This document shows, in pieces, positions 1-9,559 of a stretch of DNA of 38,746 nt. Position 1 is the stretch's first letter; every line of letters starts with the position of its first letter. A model generated the notes under the pieces. It searched no databases. It saw only the letters and a list, made by a program, of their open reading frames with translations, and was not told where the DNA came from. Source of the stretch: Nitrosomonas sp. (GTDB lineage: Bacteria > Pseudomonadota > Gammaproteobacteria > Burkholderiales > Nitrosomonadaceae); assembly GCF_021731985.1 (NCBI RefSeq), contig NZ_JAKFWH010000063.1, forward strand, positions 1 to 38,746, written 5' to 3'. Position numbers and translations under genes: made by a program.

Positions 1-347
1 GTGGTACGAAACGTGAAGAAGTAGAGCGGGGTCAGGTATTGGCAAAGCCAGGTAGTATATCGCCACATACCAAATTCACGGCTGAGATATATGTGTTGAG
101 TAAAGAAGAAGGTGGAAGACATACCCCGTTTTTTCCCGGATATCGTCCACAATTTTACTTCAGGACAACAGACGTTACGGGAGCGATCGAATTGCCAGCG
201 GGAACGGAGATGGTGATGCCTGGGGACAATGTGTCGGTGACAGTGAATTTAATAGCGCCCATAGCGATGGAGGATGGATTGCGTTTTGCAATACGTGAAG
301 GCGGAAGAACGGTTGGTGCCGGTGTTGTTGCTAAAATTATTGAGTGA
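1..347 (+). CDS. tuf: Elongation factor Tu, C-terminal part (cut by window edge)
   Basis: This is the last 114 codons of EF-Tu, the GTPase that delivers aminoacyl-tRNA to the ribosome. The first complete codon is at position 3 and the reading frame is open to the window edge, so the gene starts upstream. The visible part is domain 3, with [18 protein letters not shown], the stretch [17 protein letters not shown] and the family end [14 protein letters not shown]. The GTP-binding domain lies outside the window. It precedes rpsJ by 70 nt, the usual order in proteobacterial str-S10 clusters. Sequence identity to EF-Tu is unmistakable; whether a second tuf copy exists cannot be seen here. Confidence 0.98.
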   Translation, partial: GTKREEVERGQVLAKPGSISPHTKFTAEIYVLSKEEGGRHTPFFPGYRPQFYFRTTDVTGAIELPAGTEMVMPGDNVSVTVNLIAPIAMEDGLRFAIREGGRTVGAGVVAKIIE

Positions 348-417
348 TTTAGAAAGGTTATAAAAAGTAAAGAACAATAAAGATCAATATTGAATTTACA
401 AAATCGGGATCGAATAA

Positions 418-726
418 ATGCAAAACCAGAAAATAAGAATTCGCCTTAAAGCCTTCGACTATCGATTAATAGATAAATCAGCGCTTGAAATTGTTGAAAC
501 AGCAAAAAGAACGGGAGCAGTTGTTAAGGGTCCCGTACCATTACCGACTAGAATTGAGCGCTTTGATGTGTTGCGATCACCCCACGTCAATAAAACATCA
601 CGTGATCAATTTGAAATAAGAACGCACTTGAGATTAATGGATATTATTGACCCAACAGATAAAACAGTTGATGCGCTCATGAAGTTAGATTTGCCAGCTG
701 GTGTGGATGTGGAAATTAAATTATAA
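418..726 (+). CDS. rpsJ: 30S ribosomal protein S10 (NusE)
   Basis: S10 is a small-subunit head protein that also acts with NusB in transcription antitermination. The 102-residue product has the family length and starts [18 protein letters not shown]. The conserved loop [18 protein letters not shown] is followed by [15 protein letters not shown]. It is the first gene of the S10 block. The 70-nt gap to tuf and the 95-nt gap to rplC are the largest spaces in this part of the operon, so leader or processing elements could sit there. The start ATG follows AT-rich DNA without a strong Shine-Dalgarno sequence, but homology fixes it. Confidence 0.98.
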   Translation: MQNQKIRIRLKAFDYRLIDKSALEIVETAKRTGAVVKGPVPLPTRIERFDVLRSPHVNKTSRDQFEIRTHLRLMDIIDPTDKTVDALMKLDLPAGVDVEIKL

Positions 727-821
727 ATAATCTGCATCATCGATGATAAGAAAAGGGATATTTTTTAGTTTAAGAAATTTTAGATAGACTGAAATAAATA
801 ACTCCTTAAAAGAGGATAAAA

Positions 822-1469
822 ATGAGTTTAGGACTAGTTGGTCGGAAGATCGGTATGACACGAATCTTTACAGAAAATGGGGATAGTCTTCCAGTGACTG
901 TAATTGATGTCTCTAATAATCGTGTTACTCAGATAAAGAAGATTGAGAAAGATGGTTATTCAGCTGTTCAGCTTTCTTTTGGGGAAAAAAGAGCAAGTAG
1001 GGTAAACAAATCTAGTGCAGGTCATTTCGCTAAAGCGGGAGTTGAGGCTGGAAGTATCTTAAAAGAGTTTCGGGTAAATAAAGATGAAGATCTTAATCAA
1101 CTTCAAGATGGAATGGTGATTAAGAATGATATTTTTACAGTGGGACAAAAAGTTGACATATCTGGAATAACGATAGGAAAAGGATATGCGGGTGTCATTA
1201 AACGGCATCATTTTTCTTCCAATAGAGCAAGTCACGGTAATTCAAAAGCACATAATAAACCTGGATCAATTGGTATGGCGCAAGATCCTGGACGTATTTT
1301 CCCTGGCAAGCGTATGTCTGGTCACCTGGGAAATGTTAAAAGAACCACCCAAAACCTTGAAGTAATAAGAATTGACACTGAAAGAAGTCTATTGTTGGTA
1401 AAAGGCGCAATACCGGGACCAAAAAATGGAAATGTTATTGTGCGCCCAAGTATAAAAGAAAAAAAGTAA
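822..1469 (+). CDS. rplC: 50S ribosomal protein L3
   Basis: L3 is an early-assembling large-subunit protein whose extended loop reaches toward the peptidyl transferase centre. The 215-residue product begins [15 protein letters not shown] and carries the loop segment [17 protein letters not shown] followed by [17 protein letters not shown], the most conserved part of the family. An AGAGGA ribosome-binding site lies just upstream of the ATG. The 95-nt space before it holds a 12-nt perfect palindrome (ATCATCGATGAT, about 736-747) of unknown role. The gene is intact and of normal length. Confidence 0.98.
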   Translation: MSLGLVGRKIGMTRIFTENGDSLPVTVIDVSNNRVTQIKKIEKDGYSAVQLSFGEKRASRVNKSSAGHFAKAGVEAGSILKEFRVNKDEDLNQLQDGMVIKNDIFTVGQKVDISGITIGKGYAGVIKRHHFSSNRASHGNSKAHNKPGSIGMAQDPGRIFPGKRMSGHLGNVKRTTQNLEVIRIDTERSLLLVKGAIPGPKNGNVIVRPSIKEKK

Positions 1470-1508
1470 ATTAATAGCTAAAACAAACAGTAATAAGGTG
1501 AACAGGTA

Positions 1509-2129
1509 ATGGAACTAAAGCTTATCGGTAAAAAGGATCAGAAAACAGATAGTATTATTGTTTCTGATGAGCTTTTTAATAGAGATTACAATGAGGCGCT
1601 TGTTCATCAAGTCATAACATCATATTTATCGAATGCGCGTGGTGCGACACGAGCGCAAAAAGGGCGATCAGATGTGGCTAAATCTACACGTAAGCCATGG
1701 AGACAGAAGGGCACGGGACGTGCGCGTGTAGGGATGGCTTCTAGTCCAATTTGGCGTGGTGGTGGTAAGGTATTTCCAAGTAGCCCTGATGAAAATTTTA
1801 GAAAAAAGTTAAATAAGAAGATGTATAGAGCTGGCGTAAGTGTGATCGTATCTCAGTTAATAAGGGATAATAGATTGTTAGTTACAGACACATTTAATAT
1901 CGATACACATAAAACTAAAGCTCTATCAGAAAAATTGGAAGCACTTGGACTAGACGAAGTGATGGTGATTACTCATGAGATTGATGATAACTTGTATTTG
2001 TCGTCACGCAATATTCCACGGATTGCTGTTGTTGAAGTGAAAAATGTCGATCCTGTTAGTCTTTTAAGATTCGAAAAAATTCTTATTACAACTGAAGGAT
2101 TGAAGAAATTTGAGGAACTTCTCTCATGA
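1509..2129 (+). CDS. rplD: 50S ribosomal protein L4
   Basis: L4 binds 23S rRNA and lines the exit tunnel with its extended loop. In E. coli it also represses its own S10 operon; whether it does so here is not shown by the sequence. The 206-residue product has the tunnel-loop signature [18 protein letters not shown] and the segment [19 protein letters not shown]. An AAGGTG ribosome-binding site precedes the start. Its last codons overlap the rplW start by four bases (ATGA at 2126-2129), a sign of translational coupling. Confidence 0.97.
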   Translation: MELKLIGKKDQKTDSIIVSDELFNRDYNEALVHQVITSYLSNARGATRAQKGRSDVAKSTRKPWRQKGTGRARVGMASSPIWRGGGKVFPSSPDENFRKKLNKKMYRAGVSVIVSQLIRDNRLLVTDTFNIDTHKTKALSEKLEALGLDEVMVITHEIDDNLYLSSRNIPRIAVVEVKNVDPVSLLRFEKILITTEGLKKFEELLS

Positions 2130-2464
2130 ATAATCTAAATATAAGCCATGAACGCTTATTGAAAATAATATTAGCTCCGCATATTTCAGAAAAAACGACA
2201 TTTCTGGGAGAGCAAAATAATCAATCAGTATTTCGCGTTGCGACAGATGCGACAAAAAAAGAGATAAAGGCTGCTGTTGAATTATTGTGGAAAGAACAAA
2301 AAATAGAAGTTATAAATGTTCGGACTATGAATGTAAAAGGAAAGCGAAAAAGATTTGGGCGTTTTATGGGATCCAGAAGTGATTGGAAAAAAGCTGTTGT
2401 TAGTATCAAGGAAGGACAAGAATTAAGTTTTACTAATTTTTCTACTGCAGAAGAGGCTAAGTGA
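2126..2464 (+). CDS. rplW: 50S ribosomal protein L23
   Basis: L23 sits at the tunnel exit and is the docking site for trigger factor and the signal recognition particle. The 112-residue product begins [20 protein letters not shown] and has the family elements [16 protein letters not shown] and [20 protein letters not shown]. It overlaps rplD by four bases and ends in a TGATG overlap with rplB, so all three are probably translated in a coupled way. It is slightly longer than the approximately 100-residue E. coli protein at both ends, which is unremarkable. Confidence 0.97.
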   Translation: MNNLNISHERLLKIILAPHISEKTTFLGEQNNQSVFRVATDATKKEIKAAVELLWKEQKIEVINVRTMNVKGKRKRFGRFMGSRSDWKKAVVSIKEGQELSFTNFSTAEEAK

Positions 2465-3297
2465 TGGCACTTGTAAAATTAAAACCAACATCACCAGGGC
2501 GAAGATCTGTAGTTAGGCTGATCAATAAGGATTTGCATAAAGGTGAGCCGCATAAAAATCTGATTGAAAAACAATCTAAAACTGCGGGCCGTAATCATCA
2601 CGGTCGAATTACCACAAGACACCGAGGTGGTGGTCATAAGCAGCATTATAGATTGATTGATTTTAAGCGTGACAAAGACGATATCGCAGCTGTTGTTGAG
2701 CGCATTGAGTACGATCCAAATCGAACAGCAAATATTGCGTTAGTTTGTTATACAGATGGTGAAAGAAGATACATAATAGCGCCTAAAGGCTTAAATGTCG
2801 GTGCGAGAATTAGCAGTGGCAGAAATGCGCAAATCAAAGCAGGAGATGCTTTACCATTACGTAATATACCTATGGGAACGATAATACACTGTGTTGAATT
2901 GTTACCAGGAAAAGGCGCTCAACTAGCGCGATCCGCAGGAACTTCAGTTCAACTGCAAGCACGCGAAGGGAATTATGCGCAAATTAAACTTCGTTCTGGT
3001 GAGATGCGCAAGGTTCATATCGATTGCCGTGCAACAATTGGTGAAGTGGGTAATTCCGAGCATAACTTGAGGTCTATTGGTAAAGCAGGTGCTGTACGTT
3101 GGCGAGGAATTCGTCCGACTGTTAGAGGAGTTGCCATGAATCCAATTGATCATCCGCATGGGGGAGGTGAAGGTAGGACATCTGCTGGACGACATCCAGT
3201 AAGTCCATGGGGAACTCCAGCAAAAGGCTACAGAACTCGAAATAATAAAAGAACCGATGTGATGATAGTACGTCATCGTTATTCAAAGAAAGGATGA
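2464..3297 (+). CDS. rplB: 50S ribosomal protein L2
   Basis: L2 is a primary 23S rRNA binder needed for subunit association and peptidyl transferase activity. The start is placed at the ATG at 2464, giving [17 protein letters not shown] as in the family. An in-frame GTG one codon upstream is less likely. The 277-residue product carries [18 protein letters not shown] near the N-terminus and the C-terminal signature [13 protein letters not shown], which holds the histidine implicated in peptidyl transferase function in E. coli. It overlaps rplW by one base and is followed after 7 nt by rpsS. Confidence 0.98.
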   Translation: MALVKLKPTSPGRRSVVRLINKDLHKGEPHKNLIEKQSKTAGRNHHGRITTRHRGGGHKQHYRLIDFKRDKDDIAAVVERIEYDPNRTANIALVCYTDGERRYIIAPKGLNVGARISSGRNAQIKAGDALPLRNIPMGTIIHCVELLPGKGAQLARSAGTSVQLQAREGNYAQIKLRSGEMRKVHIDCRATIGEVGNSEHNLRSIGKAGAVRWRGIRPTVRGVAMNPIDHPHGGGEGRTSAGRHPVSPWGTPAKGYRTRNNKRTDVMIVRHRYSKKG

Positions 3298-3304
3298 TAG
3301 TTAA

Positions 3305-3586
3305 ATGGCACGTTCAGTAAAAAAAGGTCCATTCGTTGATACGCATTTATTGGCAAAAATAGAAAAAGCACGCGATACAAATGATAAAAGACCGATAAAA
3401 ACTTGGTCTAGAAGATCGACGATACTGCCAGATTTTATTGGATTAACCGTTGCTGTCCATAATGGCAAACAACATATACCAATTTATGTAACGGAAAATA
3501 TGGTTGGGCATAAGTTTGGTGAATTTTCACTAACTCGTACCTTTAAAGGCCATGCTGGTGACAAAAAAGCTGTAACGAAGCGATAG
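3305..3586 (+). CDS. rpsS: 30S ribosomal protein S19
   Basis: S19 is a head protein of the small subunit that forms a complex with S13 near the A and P sites. The 93-residue product starts [18 protein letters not shown] and contains [20 protein letters not shown] and [17 protein letters not shown], which are diagnostic. It sits between rplB and rplV with gaps of 7 and 9 nt, in the standard S10 operon order. Nothing unusual is visible. Confidence 0.98.
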   Translation: MARSVKKGPFVDTHLLAKIEKARDTNDKRPIKTWSRRSTILPDFIGLTVAVHNGKQHIPIYVTENMVGHKFGEFSLTRTFKGHAGDKKAVTKR

Positions 3587-3595
3587 GAAATAATC

Positions 3596-3943
3596 ATGGA
3601 AACAACTGCTGTATTACGTGGCGTACGCTTATCAGCTCAAAAAGGACGTCTTGTGGCTGATCAAATCAGAGGGCTTTCTGTAGACAAAGCATTAAATATA
3701 TTGATGTTTAGTCCAAAGAAAGGAGCTGAAATAATACGAAAGCTCTTAGAGTCTGCAATTGCAAATGCAGAACACAATGATGGAGCTGATATTGATGAAC
3801 TGAAAATATCTACAATTTATATTGATCGCGGTACATCAATGAAAAGAACGAGCGCGCGCGCGAAAGGGCGTGGTAATAGAATTGTAAAACCTACATGCCA
3901 TATATTGCTTACAGTGGGCGATAGTGATGGCCAGACTAAATAA
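3596..3943 (+). CDS. rplV: 50S ribosomal protein L22
   Basis: L22 lines the peptide exit tunnel with a long beta hairpin; changes in that hairpin give macrolide resistance in other bacteria. The 115-residue product begins [20 protein letters not shown] and has the hairpin segment [19 protein letters not shown] followed by the terminal HILLTV strand. The C-terminal tail of about seven residues after HILLTVGD is slightly longer than in E. coli. Spacing to rpsC is 14 nt. The gene is intact. Confidence 0.97.
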   Translation: METTAVLRGVRLSAQKGRLVADQIRGLSVDKALNILMFSPKKGAEIIRKLLESAIANAEHNDGADIDELKISTIYIDRGTSMKRTSARAKGRGNRIVKPTCHILLTVGDSDGQTK

Positions 3944-3957
3944 AGGCATTAATTGAT

Positions 3958-4812
3958 ATGGGTCAGAAAATACATCCAATAGGATTTCGTCTATCAGTTC
4001 AAAGAAATTGGCTATCCAGATGGTATGCAAATAGTAATAATTTTGCCACTATGCTCAATGAAGATATTAAAGTGCGAGAATTTCTCCATGATAGATTAAA
4101 GAATGCTTCGGTTGGTAGAATCTTGATAGAAAGACCCTCAAAAAATGCAAGAATTACAATTTTTAGCTCACGCCCTGGTGTGGTGATTGGGAAAAAAGGT
4201 GAGGACATAGAAGTATTGCGAAGCGAACTTCAAAAGAGAATGGGTGTACCTGTTCATGTGAATATTGAAGAGATAAGAAAACCCGAACTAGATGCTCAAT
4301 TAATAGCAGATAATATTGCACAGCAATTGGAAAAACGAATAATGTTTCGTAGAGCGATGAAACGGGCGATGCAGAATGCCATGCGACTGGGCGCGCAAGG
4401 GATTAAAATAATGAGTTCTGGCAGATTAAATGGAATAGAAATTGCTCGTACAGAGTGGTATCGCGAAGGAAGAGTACCTCTACATACGCTGAGAGCTGAT
4501 CTGGATTATGGTACATCAGAAGCTAGAACAACTTATGGGATTATAGGCATTAAGGTATGGATCTTTAAAGGCGAAGTGCTTGGAAAGGGTGAGCAGACTA
4601 GTCTTACAACACCAAACTTGAGTTCAGATAACGAAAAAAAGAAGACTTCTAAGAAAGCATCTACGGCATTTATAAAATCAGCGAGTATTAAAGGTGTAAA
4701 AGAAGCTGTTGGGTATTCTGAAGCAGAAGTGTTAAGTATAACGAATACAGAAAATTCCGCAAACACAGAAGTTAATAAGAATTCTGGAGAGAAAAATGCT
4801 TCAGCCAGCTAG
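3958..4812 (+). CDS. rpsC: 30S ribosomal protein S3 with extended C-terminal tail
   Basis: S3 forms part of the mRNA entry channel and has helicase activity there together with S4 and S5. The 284-residue product begins [17 protein letters not shown]. It has a KH domain with the GxxG loop in [17 protein letters not shown] (about residues 77-93) and the S3 C-terminal domain ending near [12 protein letters not shown] (about residue 208). The E. coli protein is 233 residues; here about 70 further residues follow, rich in Ser, Lys, Asn and Glu and without recognisable fold. The tail overlaps the rplP start by 17 nt, so its end is constrained by the next gene. Confidence 0.97.
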   Translation: MGQKIHPIGFRLSVQRNWLSRWYANSNNFATMLNEDIKVREFLHDRLKNASVGRILIERPSKNARITIFSSRPGVVIGKKGEDIEVLRSELQKRMGVPVHVNIEEIRKPELDAQLIADNIAQQLEKRIMFRRAMKRAMQNAMRLGAQGIKIMSSGRLNGIEIARTEWYREGRVPLHTLRADLDYGTSEARTTYGIIGIKVWIFKGEVLGKGEQTSLTTPNLSSDNEKKKTSKKASTAFIKSASIKGVKEAVGYSEAEVLSITNTENSANTEVNKNSGEKNASAS

Positions 4813-5212
4813 AACAAAATATAGAAAGCAACAGAAAGGTAGAAATACTGGAGTAGCAACGCGTGGAGCGAAAGTAAGTTTTGGCGAATTTGGACTTAAA
4901 GCGATTGGTCGAGGTCGATTAACAGCACGTCAAATCGAAGCAGCTCGTCGAGCTATGACTAGGCATATTAAAAGAGGGGGGCGTATTTGGATACGAATAT
5001 TCCCAGACAAACCAATTTCGCATAAGCCAGCAGAAGTTAGAATGGGTAAAGGAAAAGGGAATCCAGAGTATTATGTAGCTGAAATACAGCCAGGCAAGAT
5101 GTTATATGAAATGGATGGTGTCAATGAAGAAATGGCAAAAGAAGCATTCCGACTTGCTGCAGCTAAATTGCCAATCAGGACAATGTTTACAATAAGACAA
5201 ATTGGCGGATAG
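4796..5212 (+). CDS. rplP: 50S ribosomal protein L16
   Basis: L16 is a late-assembling protein near the A-site tRNA in the large subunit. The 138-residue product begins [20 protein letters not shown] and contains [20 protein letters not shown] and the conserved [21 protein letters not shown] ribosome-binding site lies inside the end of rpsC, and the two genes overlap by 17 nt. It is followed after two bases by rpmC. Length and motifs are those of the family. Confidence 0.98.
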   Translation: MLQPARTKYRKQQKGRNTGVATRGAKVSFGEFGLKAIGRGRLTARQIEAARRAMTRHIKRGGRIWIRIFPDKPISHKPAEVRMGKGKGNPEYYVAEIQPGKMLYEMDGVNEEMAKEAFRLAAAKLPIRTMFTIRQIGG

Positions 5213-5214
5213 TA

Positions 5215-5412
5215 ATGAAAGCACGTGAATTAAGAGAAAAGCAATTACCTGAATTAAATAGAGAGCTTGTTTCTTTGCTAAAGGCACATTTTGGTTTACG
5301 TATGCAATTGGCTACTCAGCAACTATCAAATACGAGACAATTGAAATTAATTAAAAGAGATATTGCAAGAGTGAAAACCGTTATAACTCAGAAGCAATCA
5401 AATCATGACTAA
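5215..5412 (+). CDS. rpmC: 50S ribosomal protein L29
   Basis: L29 is a small two-helix protein at the tunnel exit next to L23. The 65-residue product starts [17 protein letters not shown] and has the second helix [19 protein letters not shown], matching the family in length and pattern. It begins two bases after the rplP stop and overlaps rpsQ by eight bases, consistent with coupled translation. Confidence 0.97.
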   Translation: MKARELREKQLPELNRELVSLLKAHFGLRMQLATQQLSNTRQLKLIKRDIARVKTVITQKQSNHD

Positions 5413-5668
5413 TGAAAAATTAAAGCGTACTTTGAGTGGACGTGTTACTAGTAATAAAATGGATAAAACAGTGACAGTCCTTGTAGAACGCAGATTAAAG
5501 CATCCTTTATATGGAAAATTTATAACACGAACCAAGAAATATCATGCACATGATGATAATAATCAATTTTTGATTGGCGATCTTGTTGAAATTGTTGAAT
5601 GTAGACCTTTATCAAGAACCAAGAATTGGAAAGTAACGAGAATTCTAAACGAAGAATCAAATGCCTGA
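5405..5668 (+). CDS. rpsQ: 30S ribosomal protein S17
   Basis: S17 is a primary 16S rRNA binder with an OB fold. The 87-residue product has [19 protein letters not shown], the loop [19 protein letters not shown] and [17 protein letters not shown], all standard. It overlaps rpmC by eight bases. It is the last gene of the S10 block in the E. coli sense: the next gene, rplN, begins only after 182 nt. Confidence 0.98.
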   Translation: MTNEKLKRTLSGRVTSNKMDKTVTVLVERRLKHPLYGKFITRTKKYHAHDDNNQFLIGDLVEIVECRPLSRTKNWKVTRILNEESNA

Positions 5669-5762
5669 GATTTAACTGTAAATATATAATTAAGTTTTCT
5701 TGTGGCGATTCATTAGGTATAATTATAAGTTTATTTAAGTTCAAAATAATTCCATGGAATTG

Positions 5763-5792
5763 TTGACGTTTAATAGCTTAAGTGTGGATTAC
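5763..5792 (+). promoter_or_regulatory. Possible internal promoter of the spc block
   Basis: The 182-nt gap between rpsQ and rplN is the largest in the ribosomal cluster and is where E. coli has its spc promoter. TTGACG at 5763-5768 is a good -35 element; 18 nt later GATTAC at 5787-5792 is only a weak -10. A perfect TATAAT also stands at 5718-5723 but without a good -35. Presence of a promoter here is inferred from position; the exact elements are uncertain. Confidence 0.35.
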
Positions 5793-5850
5793 TAACGAGA
5801 GATTGTTAAAAAACACCGGTTATTTAAATTAATATCAAAAGCGAATAAAA

Positions 5851-6219
5851 ATGATTCAAATGCAATCAATATTAAAAGTAGCGGATAATACTGGTGCCAG
5901 ATCACTTATGTGCATTAAAGTTCTTGGCGGTTCAAAAAGACAATATGCCGGAATTGGCGACATAATTAAAGTTAGCATTAAAGATGCAGCTCCTAGGGGA
6001 CGTGTAAAAAAAGGAGAAGTATATAATGCAGTCGTAGTGCGCACTGCAAAAGGCGTAAGACGTGTAGATGGTTCTTTATTGAAATTTGATGAAAATGCAG
6101 CAGTTTTGCTGAATAATAAATTTGAACCAATAGGAACACGTATTTTTGGACCGGTTACTCGGGAATTACGTAATGCGCGATTTATGAAAATTGTTTCACT
6201 AGCGCCTGAGGTTTTGTAG
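5851..6219 (+). CDS. rplN: 50S ribosomal protein L14
   Basis: L14 lies at the subunit interface and forms an intersubunit bridge; it is also the binding site of the silencing factor RsfS. The 122-residue product begins [20 protein letters not shown] and has the family's [20 protein letters not shown] and the end [20 protein letters not shown]. It opens the spc block after the 182-nt gap. Length is exactly that of the family. Confidence 0.98.
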   Translation: MIQMQSILKVADNTGARSLMCIKVLGGSKRQYAGIGDIIKVSIKDAAPRGRVKKGEVYNAVVVRTAKGVRRVDGSLLKFDENAAVLLNNKFEPIGTRIFGPVTRELRNARFMKIVSLAPEVL

Positions 6220-6237
6220 TAGTAAAAAGGAACATTT

Positions 6238-6552
6238 ATGCGAAAAATTAGAAAAGGCGATGACGTAATAGTTATTGCAGGAAGGGATAAAGGTAAAAGG
6301 GGATCTGTGCTTAGAACAGTTGGAATTGATCGTATTGTAGTTCAAGGTATTAATTCTGTAAAGAAACATCAGAAACCTAATCCTACAATTGGCAATGCAG
6401 GTGGAATCATTGATTTAGAAATGTCAATTCACATTTCAAATGTGGCTATATATAATTTTTCTTCAAAAAAATCGGATAGAGTAGGATTTAAAGTAGATAA
6501 TAATAATAAAATACGTATATTTAAGTCTACTGGCGATTTAATTAAAACTTAA
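6238..6552 (+). CDS. rplX: 50S ribosomal protein L24
   Basis: L24 is an assembly-initiator protein that binds the 5' end of 23S rRNA. The 104-residue product has a KOW motif, [19 protein letters not shown], near the N-terminus and the conserved [12 protein letters not shown] after it. A GGAACA ribosome-binding site precedes the ATG. The C-terminal part is more Asn-, Lys- and Ile-rich than in most relatives, reflecting the AT-rich DNA of this region. Confidence 0.97.
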   Translation: MRKIRKGDDVIVIAGRDKGKRGSVLRTVGIDRIVVQGINSVKKHQKPNPTIGNAGGIIDLEMSIHISNVAIYNFSSKKSDRVGFKVDNNNKIRIFKSTGDLIKT

Positions 6553-6568
6553 TATGGGATTGGAATTT

Positions 6569-7108
6569 ATGGCGCGCTTGCAAGAATATTATCGTAATAC
6601 TGTTACTAAACAGTTGATCGATCAATTTAGTTACGAATCCATTATGGAGGTACCTTGCATTAGCAAAATAACTCTTAATATCGGACTAGGTGAAGCAACT
6701 GTAGATAAAAAAATTGTCGAACATGCAATTTCCGATATGAAGAAGATCTGCGGTCAACAACCTGTTATAACTAGGGCAAAGAAATCAATAGCAACCTTTA
6801 AGGTGAGGCAAGATTATCCTATAGGATGCATGGTTACACTCCGTCGAATAAGAATGTACGAGTTTTTAGATAGATTAATCACTGTTGCAATACCTAGAAT
6901 TCGTGACTTTCGGGGAATTTCTGGAAAATCATTCGACGGAAGAGGTAATTACAATATGGGTATAAAAGAGCAAATTATTTTCCCAGAAATTGATTACGAT
7001 AAAATTGATGCTTTGCGTGGCATGAATATATCCATTACTACAACAGCAAAGAGCGATGTTGAGGCAAAAGCTTTATTGTCTGCATTTAATTTCCCATTTA
7101 AGAATTGA
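6569..7108 (+). CDS. rplE: 50S ribosomal protein L5
   Basis: L5 binds 5S rRNA and contacts the P-site tRNA. The start is placed at the ATG at 6569, giving the family N-terminus [19 protein letters not shown] and a 179-residue product. An in-frame ATG at 6554 would add five residues and lies two bases from the rplX stop. Signatures are [16 protein letters not shown], the segment [20 protein letters not shown], and [20 protein letters not shown]. The gene is intact. Confidence 0.97.
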   Translation: MARLQEYYRNTVTKQLIDQFSYESIMEVPCISKITLNIGLGEATVDKKIVEHAISDMKKICGQQPVITRAKKSIATFKVRQDYPIGCMVTLRRIRMYEFLDRLITVAIPRIRDFRGISGKSFDGRGNYNMGIKEQIIFPEIDYDKIDALRGMNISITTTAKSDVEAKALLSAFNFPFKN

Positions 7109-7115
7109 GGTTAGA

Positions 7116-7421
7116 ATGGCAAAGCTTTCAATTATTAATAGAAATTTAAAAAGAAAAAAGATAGTACAAAAATTTTCTGAACAACGACTCGCATTATTTA
7201 AAATAATAAATGATACTAAACTAAATGACGAAGATCGTTTCAATGCACGAGTGATTTTGCAAAATCTTCCTAGAGATTCAAGTCCTGTGCGTTTGAGAAA
7301 TAGATGCACTTTAACTGGTAGACCTCGCGGTGTTTACTCAAAATTTGGTCTGGGAAGAAATAAGTTAAGAGAGATAGCTATGAGTGGAAAAATACCCGGG
7401 ATTATCAAAGCGAGCTGGTAA
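7116..7421 (+). CDS. rpsN: 30S ribosomal protein S14, long zinc-free form
   Basis: S14 is a small-subunit head protein. The start is the ATG at 7116 ([10 protein letters not shown]), seven bases after the rplE stop, with GAGG upstream. An open frame extends further 5' but lies inside rplE. The 101-residue product is the long form: its C-terminal part [20 protein letters not shown] has one cysteine and lacks the CxxC...CxxC zinc ribbon of the short form. In many bacteria the two forms are exchanged under zinc limitation; only this zinc-independent copy is in the window. Confidence 0.97.
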   Translation: MAKLSIINRNLKRKKIVQKFSEQRLALFKIINDTKLNDEDRFNARVILQNLPRDSSPVRLRNRCTLTGRPRGVYSKFGLGRNKLREIAMSGKIPGIIKASW

Positions 7422-7496
7422 CTAGATTAAATCAATCAATAGAATTATCTTAATAAACACAAATAATAATTTTTTTATAAATAAGTAGGTACTGAC

Positions 7497-7892
7497 ATGA
7501 GTATGAGCGATCCAATTGCAGATATGTTAACTCGAATAAGAAATGCGCAATTGGCTAAGAAGCGATCTGTGAAAATGCCAAGTTCGAATATTAAACTATC
7601 GATAGCGGACGTTCTTAAAGATGAAGGATATATTAATGATTTTAGTGTTGTGAGGGATAATAGTAAAAATACTTTAGAAATATTACTTAAATATTATTCT
7701 GGTGATCCAGTAATTGAACAAATAAAACGTATCAGTAAACCTGGACTTAGAATATATAAATCTAGTAAAAATCTACCAGATATTATGAATGGATTAGGGA
7801 TAGCAATCGTTTCAACTTCTAAAGGTGTTATGACCGAACGAAAGGCACGAGCAGTTGGTATCGGTGGTGAACTTTTGTGTACTGTTGTCTAG
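7497..7892 (+). CDS. rpsH: 30S ribosomal protein S8
   Basis: S8 is a primary 16S rRNA binder; in E. coli it is also the translational repressor of the spc operon. The 131-residue product begins [19 protein letters not shown] and ends with the conserved [13 protein letters not shown] segment ([20 protein letters not shown]). The 75-nt AT-rich space after rpsN is longer than most gaps in this block and could carry a regulatory structure, but none was identified by eye. Confidence 0.97.
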   Translation: MSMSDPIADMLTRIRNAQLAKKRSVKMPSSNIKLSIADVLKDEGYINDFSVVRDNSKNTLEILLKYYSGDPVIEQIKRISKPGLRIYKSSKNLPDIMNGLGIAIVSTSKGVMTERKARAVGIGGELLCTVV

Positions 7893-7909
7893 TTTAAAGG
7901 ATTTTTTAA

Positions 7910-8443
7910 ATGTCTCGAGTAAGCAAGAACCCGATAACAATACCAGCCAATGTCGAAATTAACATATTACCATTTAGTGTTTCAGTTAAAGGTCCTCTAG
8001 GGACACTGCAGCAGGTGTTAACTAATGATATTATGTTAGAAATCAATCAAAATATTTTGAAGATTCAAACAACTAACGATTCAAAGCATGCTAATGCGTT
8101 ATCAGGAACAATTCGTGCGCTTATTGCTAATATGGTACATGGTGTATCAGTTGGGTTTGAAAAAAAATTGCAATTGGTTGGTGTAGGATATAGGGCGCAA
8201 GCTGGCTTAAATAAAGTTAATTTAACTTTAGGTTTTTCGCATCCAGTTGATCATGTTGTTCCAGATGGCATAACGATTGAAACACCATCGCAAACTGAAA
8301 TAATAATTAAAGGTATAGACAAGCAGAAAGTAGGTCAAACTGCTGCAGATATTCGAGCTTATAGAAAACCTGAACCCTACAAAGGTAAAGGTGTACGATA
8401 TTCTGATGAAGTTATTATTCTCAAAGAAACGAAGAAAAAATAA
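7910..8443 (+). CDS. rplF: 50S ribosomal protein L6
   Basis: L6 is a two-domain protein near the factor-binding site of the large subunit. The 177-residue product begins [16 protein letters not shown] and has the second-domain signature [20 protein letters not shown] followed by [10 protein letters not shown]. An AAGGA ribosome-binding site is present. Length matches the family and the gene is intact. Confidence 0.98.
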   Translation: MSRVSKNPITIPANVEINILPFSVSVKGPLGTLQQVLTNDIMLEINQNILKIQTTNDSKHANALSGTIRALIANMVHGVSVGFEKKLQLVGVGYRAQAGLNKVNLTLGFSHPVDHVVPDGITIETPSQTEIIIKGIDKQKVGQTAADIRAYRKPEPYKGKGVRYSDEVIILKETKKK

Positions 8444-8454
8444 TTGAGATAAAA

Positions 8455-8811
8455 ATGTTGAATTTAAAAGAAAAAAGAATTAGGCGCTCACTAAAAACGC
8501 GAATTAAAATTGCAGAATTAGATGTAATACGATTGTCCGTACATCGTACTAATTCACATATTTATGCTCAGCTCATCGATGATAGGAATAATAAAATTAT
8601 AACCTGTGCATCTACTTTAGAGTCTGATGTGCGTAAATCTTTTACTACAGGTGGTAATGTGGCTGCAGCTGCTTTTATTGGTAAAAGAATTGCTGAGAAA
8701 GGTAAAGATTGTGGTATATCGAATATTGCTTTTGATAGATCGGGTTATAAATACCATGGACGTGTTAAAGCACTAGCAGAAGCTGCACGTGAGAATGGAT
8801 TAAAATTTTAA
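8455..8811 (+). CDS. rplR: 50S ribosomal protein L18
   Basis: L18 binds 5S rRNA and brings it into the central protuberance with L5. The 118-residue product has the basic N-terminus [16 protein letters not shown], the strand [18 protein letters not shown] and the C-terminal [20 protein letters not shown]. It lies 11 nt after rplF and 14 nt before rpsE. Nothing unusual is seen. Confidence 0.97.
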   Translation: MLNLKEKRIRRSLKTRIKIAELDVIRLSVHRTNSHIYAQLIDDRNNKIITCASTLESDVRKSFTTGGNVAAAAFIGKRIAEKGKDCGISNIAFDRSGYKYHGRVKALAEAARENGLKF

Positions 8812-8825
8812 TTTAAGGTTTGATA

Positions 8826-9368
8826 ATGGCAAAAATCGGCAAAACTAATGGCAAGGCAGCAAGCATAGAAGAAAGCGGCGATGATTTGCGCGAGAAAATG
8901 GTTGCGATTAATAGAGTTACAAAAGTCGTTAAGGGAGGACGTATTCTTGGTTTTGCTGCACTTACTGTAGTTGGAGACGGTGATGGTAGTGTCGGCATGG
9001 GTAAAGGGAAATCTCGAGAAGTACCGGTTGCTGTACAGAAAGCAATGGATGAGGCTCGAAGAAGAATGACTAAAATTAAAATAAAGAGTGGTACCATTTA
9101 TCATCCTATAACTGCTTCGCATGGTGCTGCAAAAGTATACATGCAGCCTGCGCCAGAGGGCACTGGAATTATAGCCGGTGGACCGATGCGTGCAATATTT
9201 GAGGTCATGGGCATGACAAACATTTTGGCTAAATGCATCGGTTCTACAAATCCATATAATGTTGTTAGAGCGACACTTAAGGGCCTTAATGCTATGAATA
9301 CACCAGCAAATATTGCCGCCAAAAGAGGCAAAACAGTAAAAGAAATCCTTGGACAAGATAATGGATGA
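8826..9368 (+). CDS. rpsE: 30S ribosomal protein S5
   Basis: S5 contributes to decoding accuracy and to the mRNA entry channel. The start chosen is the ATG at 8826 ([10 protein letters not shown]), with AAGG at 8815-8818 as ribosome-binding site; an in-frame TTG at 8820 would add two residues. The 180-residue product has [20 protein letters not shown] and [20 protein letters not shown] in the N-terminal dsRNA-binding-like domain. [20 protein letters not shown] follows in the C-terminal domain. Its end overlaps the rpmD start by eight bases. Confidence 0.97.
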   Translation: MAKIGKTNGKAASIEESGDDLREKMVAINRVTKVVKGGRILGFAALTVVGDGDGSVGMGKGKSREVPVAVQKAMDEARRRMTKIKIKSGTIYHPITASHGAAKVYMQPAPEGTGIIAGGPMRAIFEVMGMTNILAKCIGSTNPYNVVRATLKGLNAMNTPANIAAKRGKTVKEILGQDNG

Positions 9369-9552
9369 TAATAAGAAAATAAAAACAATAAAAGTTACTC
9401 TTGTGAGAAGTCCAATTGGAACAAAACAATCACATCGTGCCACCGTTCGAGGTTTAGGTTTACGTAAAGTAAATAGTTTTTCAATGCTTCATGATACTCC
9501 TGAGACACGTGGTATGATTCATAAAATTAACTACTTAGTAAAGTGTGAATAA
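9361..9552 (+). CDS. rpmD: 50S ribosomal protein L30
   Basis: L30 is a small peripheral large-subunit protein. With the ATG at 9361 the product is 63 residues ([20 protein letters not shown]), close to the usual 60. An in-frame TTG at 9349 lies deeper in rpsE and is less likely. The sequence [19 protein letters not shown] followed by [19 protein letters not shown] is typical. It overlaps rpsE by eight bases. Confidence 0.95.
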   Translation: MDDNKKIKTIKVTLVRSPIGTKQSHRATVRGLGLRKVNSFSMLHDTPETRGMIHKINYLVKCE

Positions 9553-9559
9553 TAATATC

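Noticed and set aside
2944..3276. 110-residue minus-strand open frame opposite rplB
   Set aside because: Antisense shadow of a conserved gene, Ser/Thr/Trp-rich.
9349..9360. TTG start for rpmD four codons upstream of the ATG
   Set aside because: It would add non-conserved residues and lies deeper inside rpsE; the ATG at 9361 gives the family N-terminus.
8808..9443. 211-residue minus-strand open frame opposite rpsE and rpmD
   Set aside because: Cys/Ser-rich antisense of conserved ribosomal genes without any family resemblance; a shadow.
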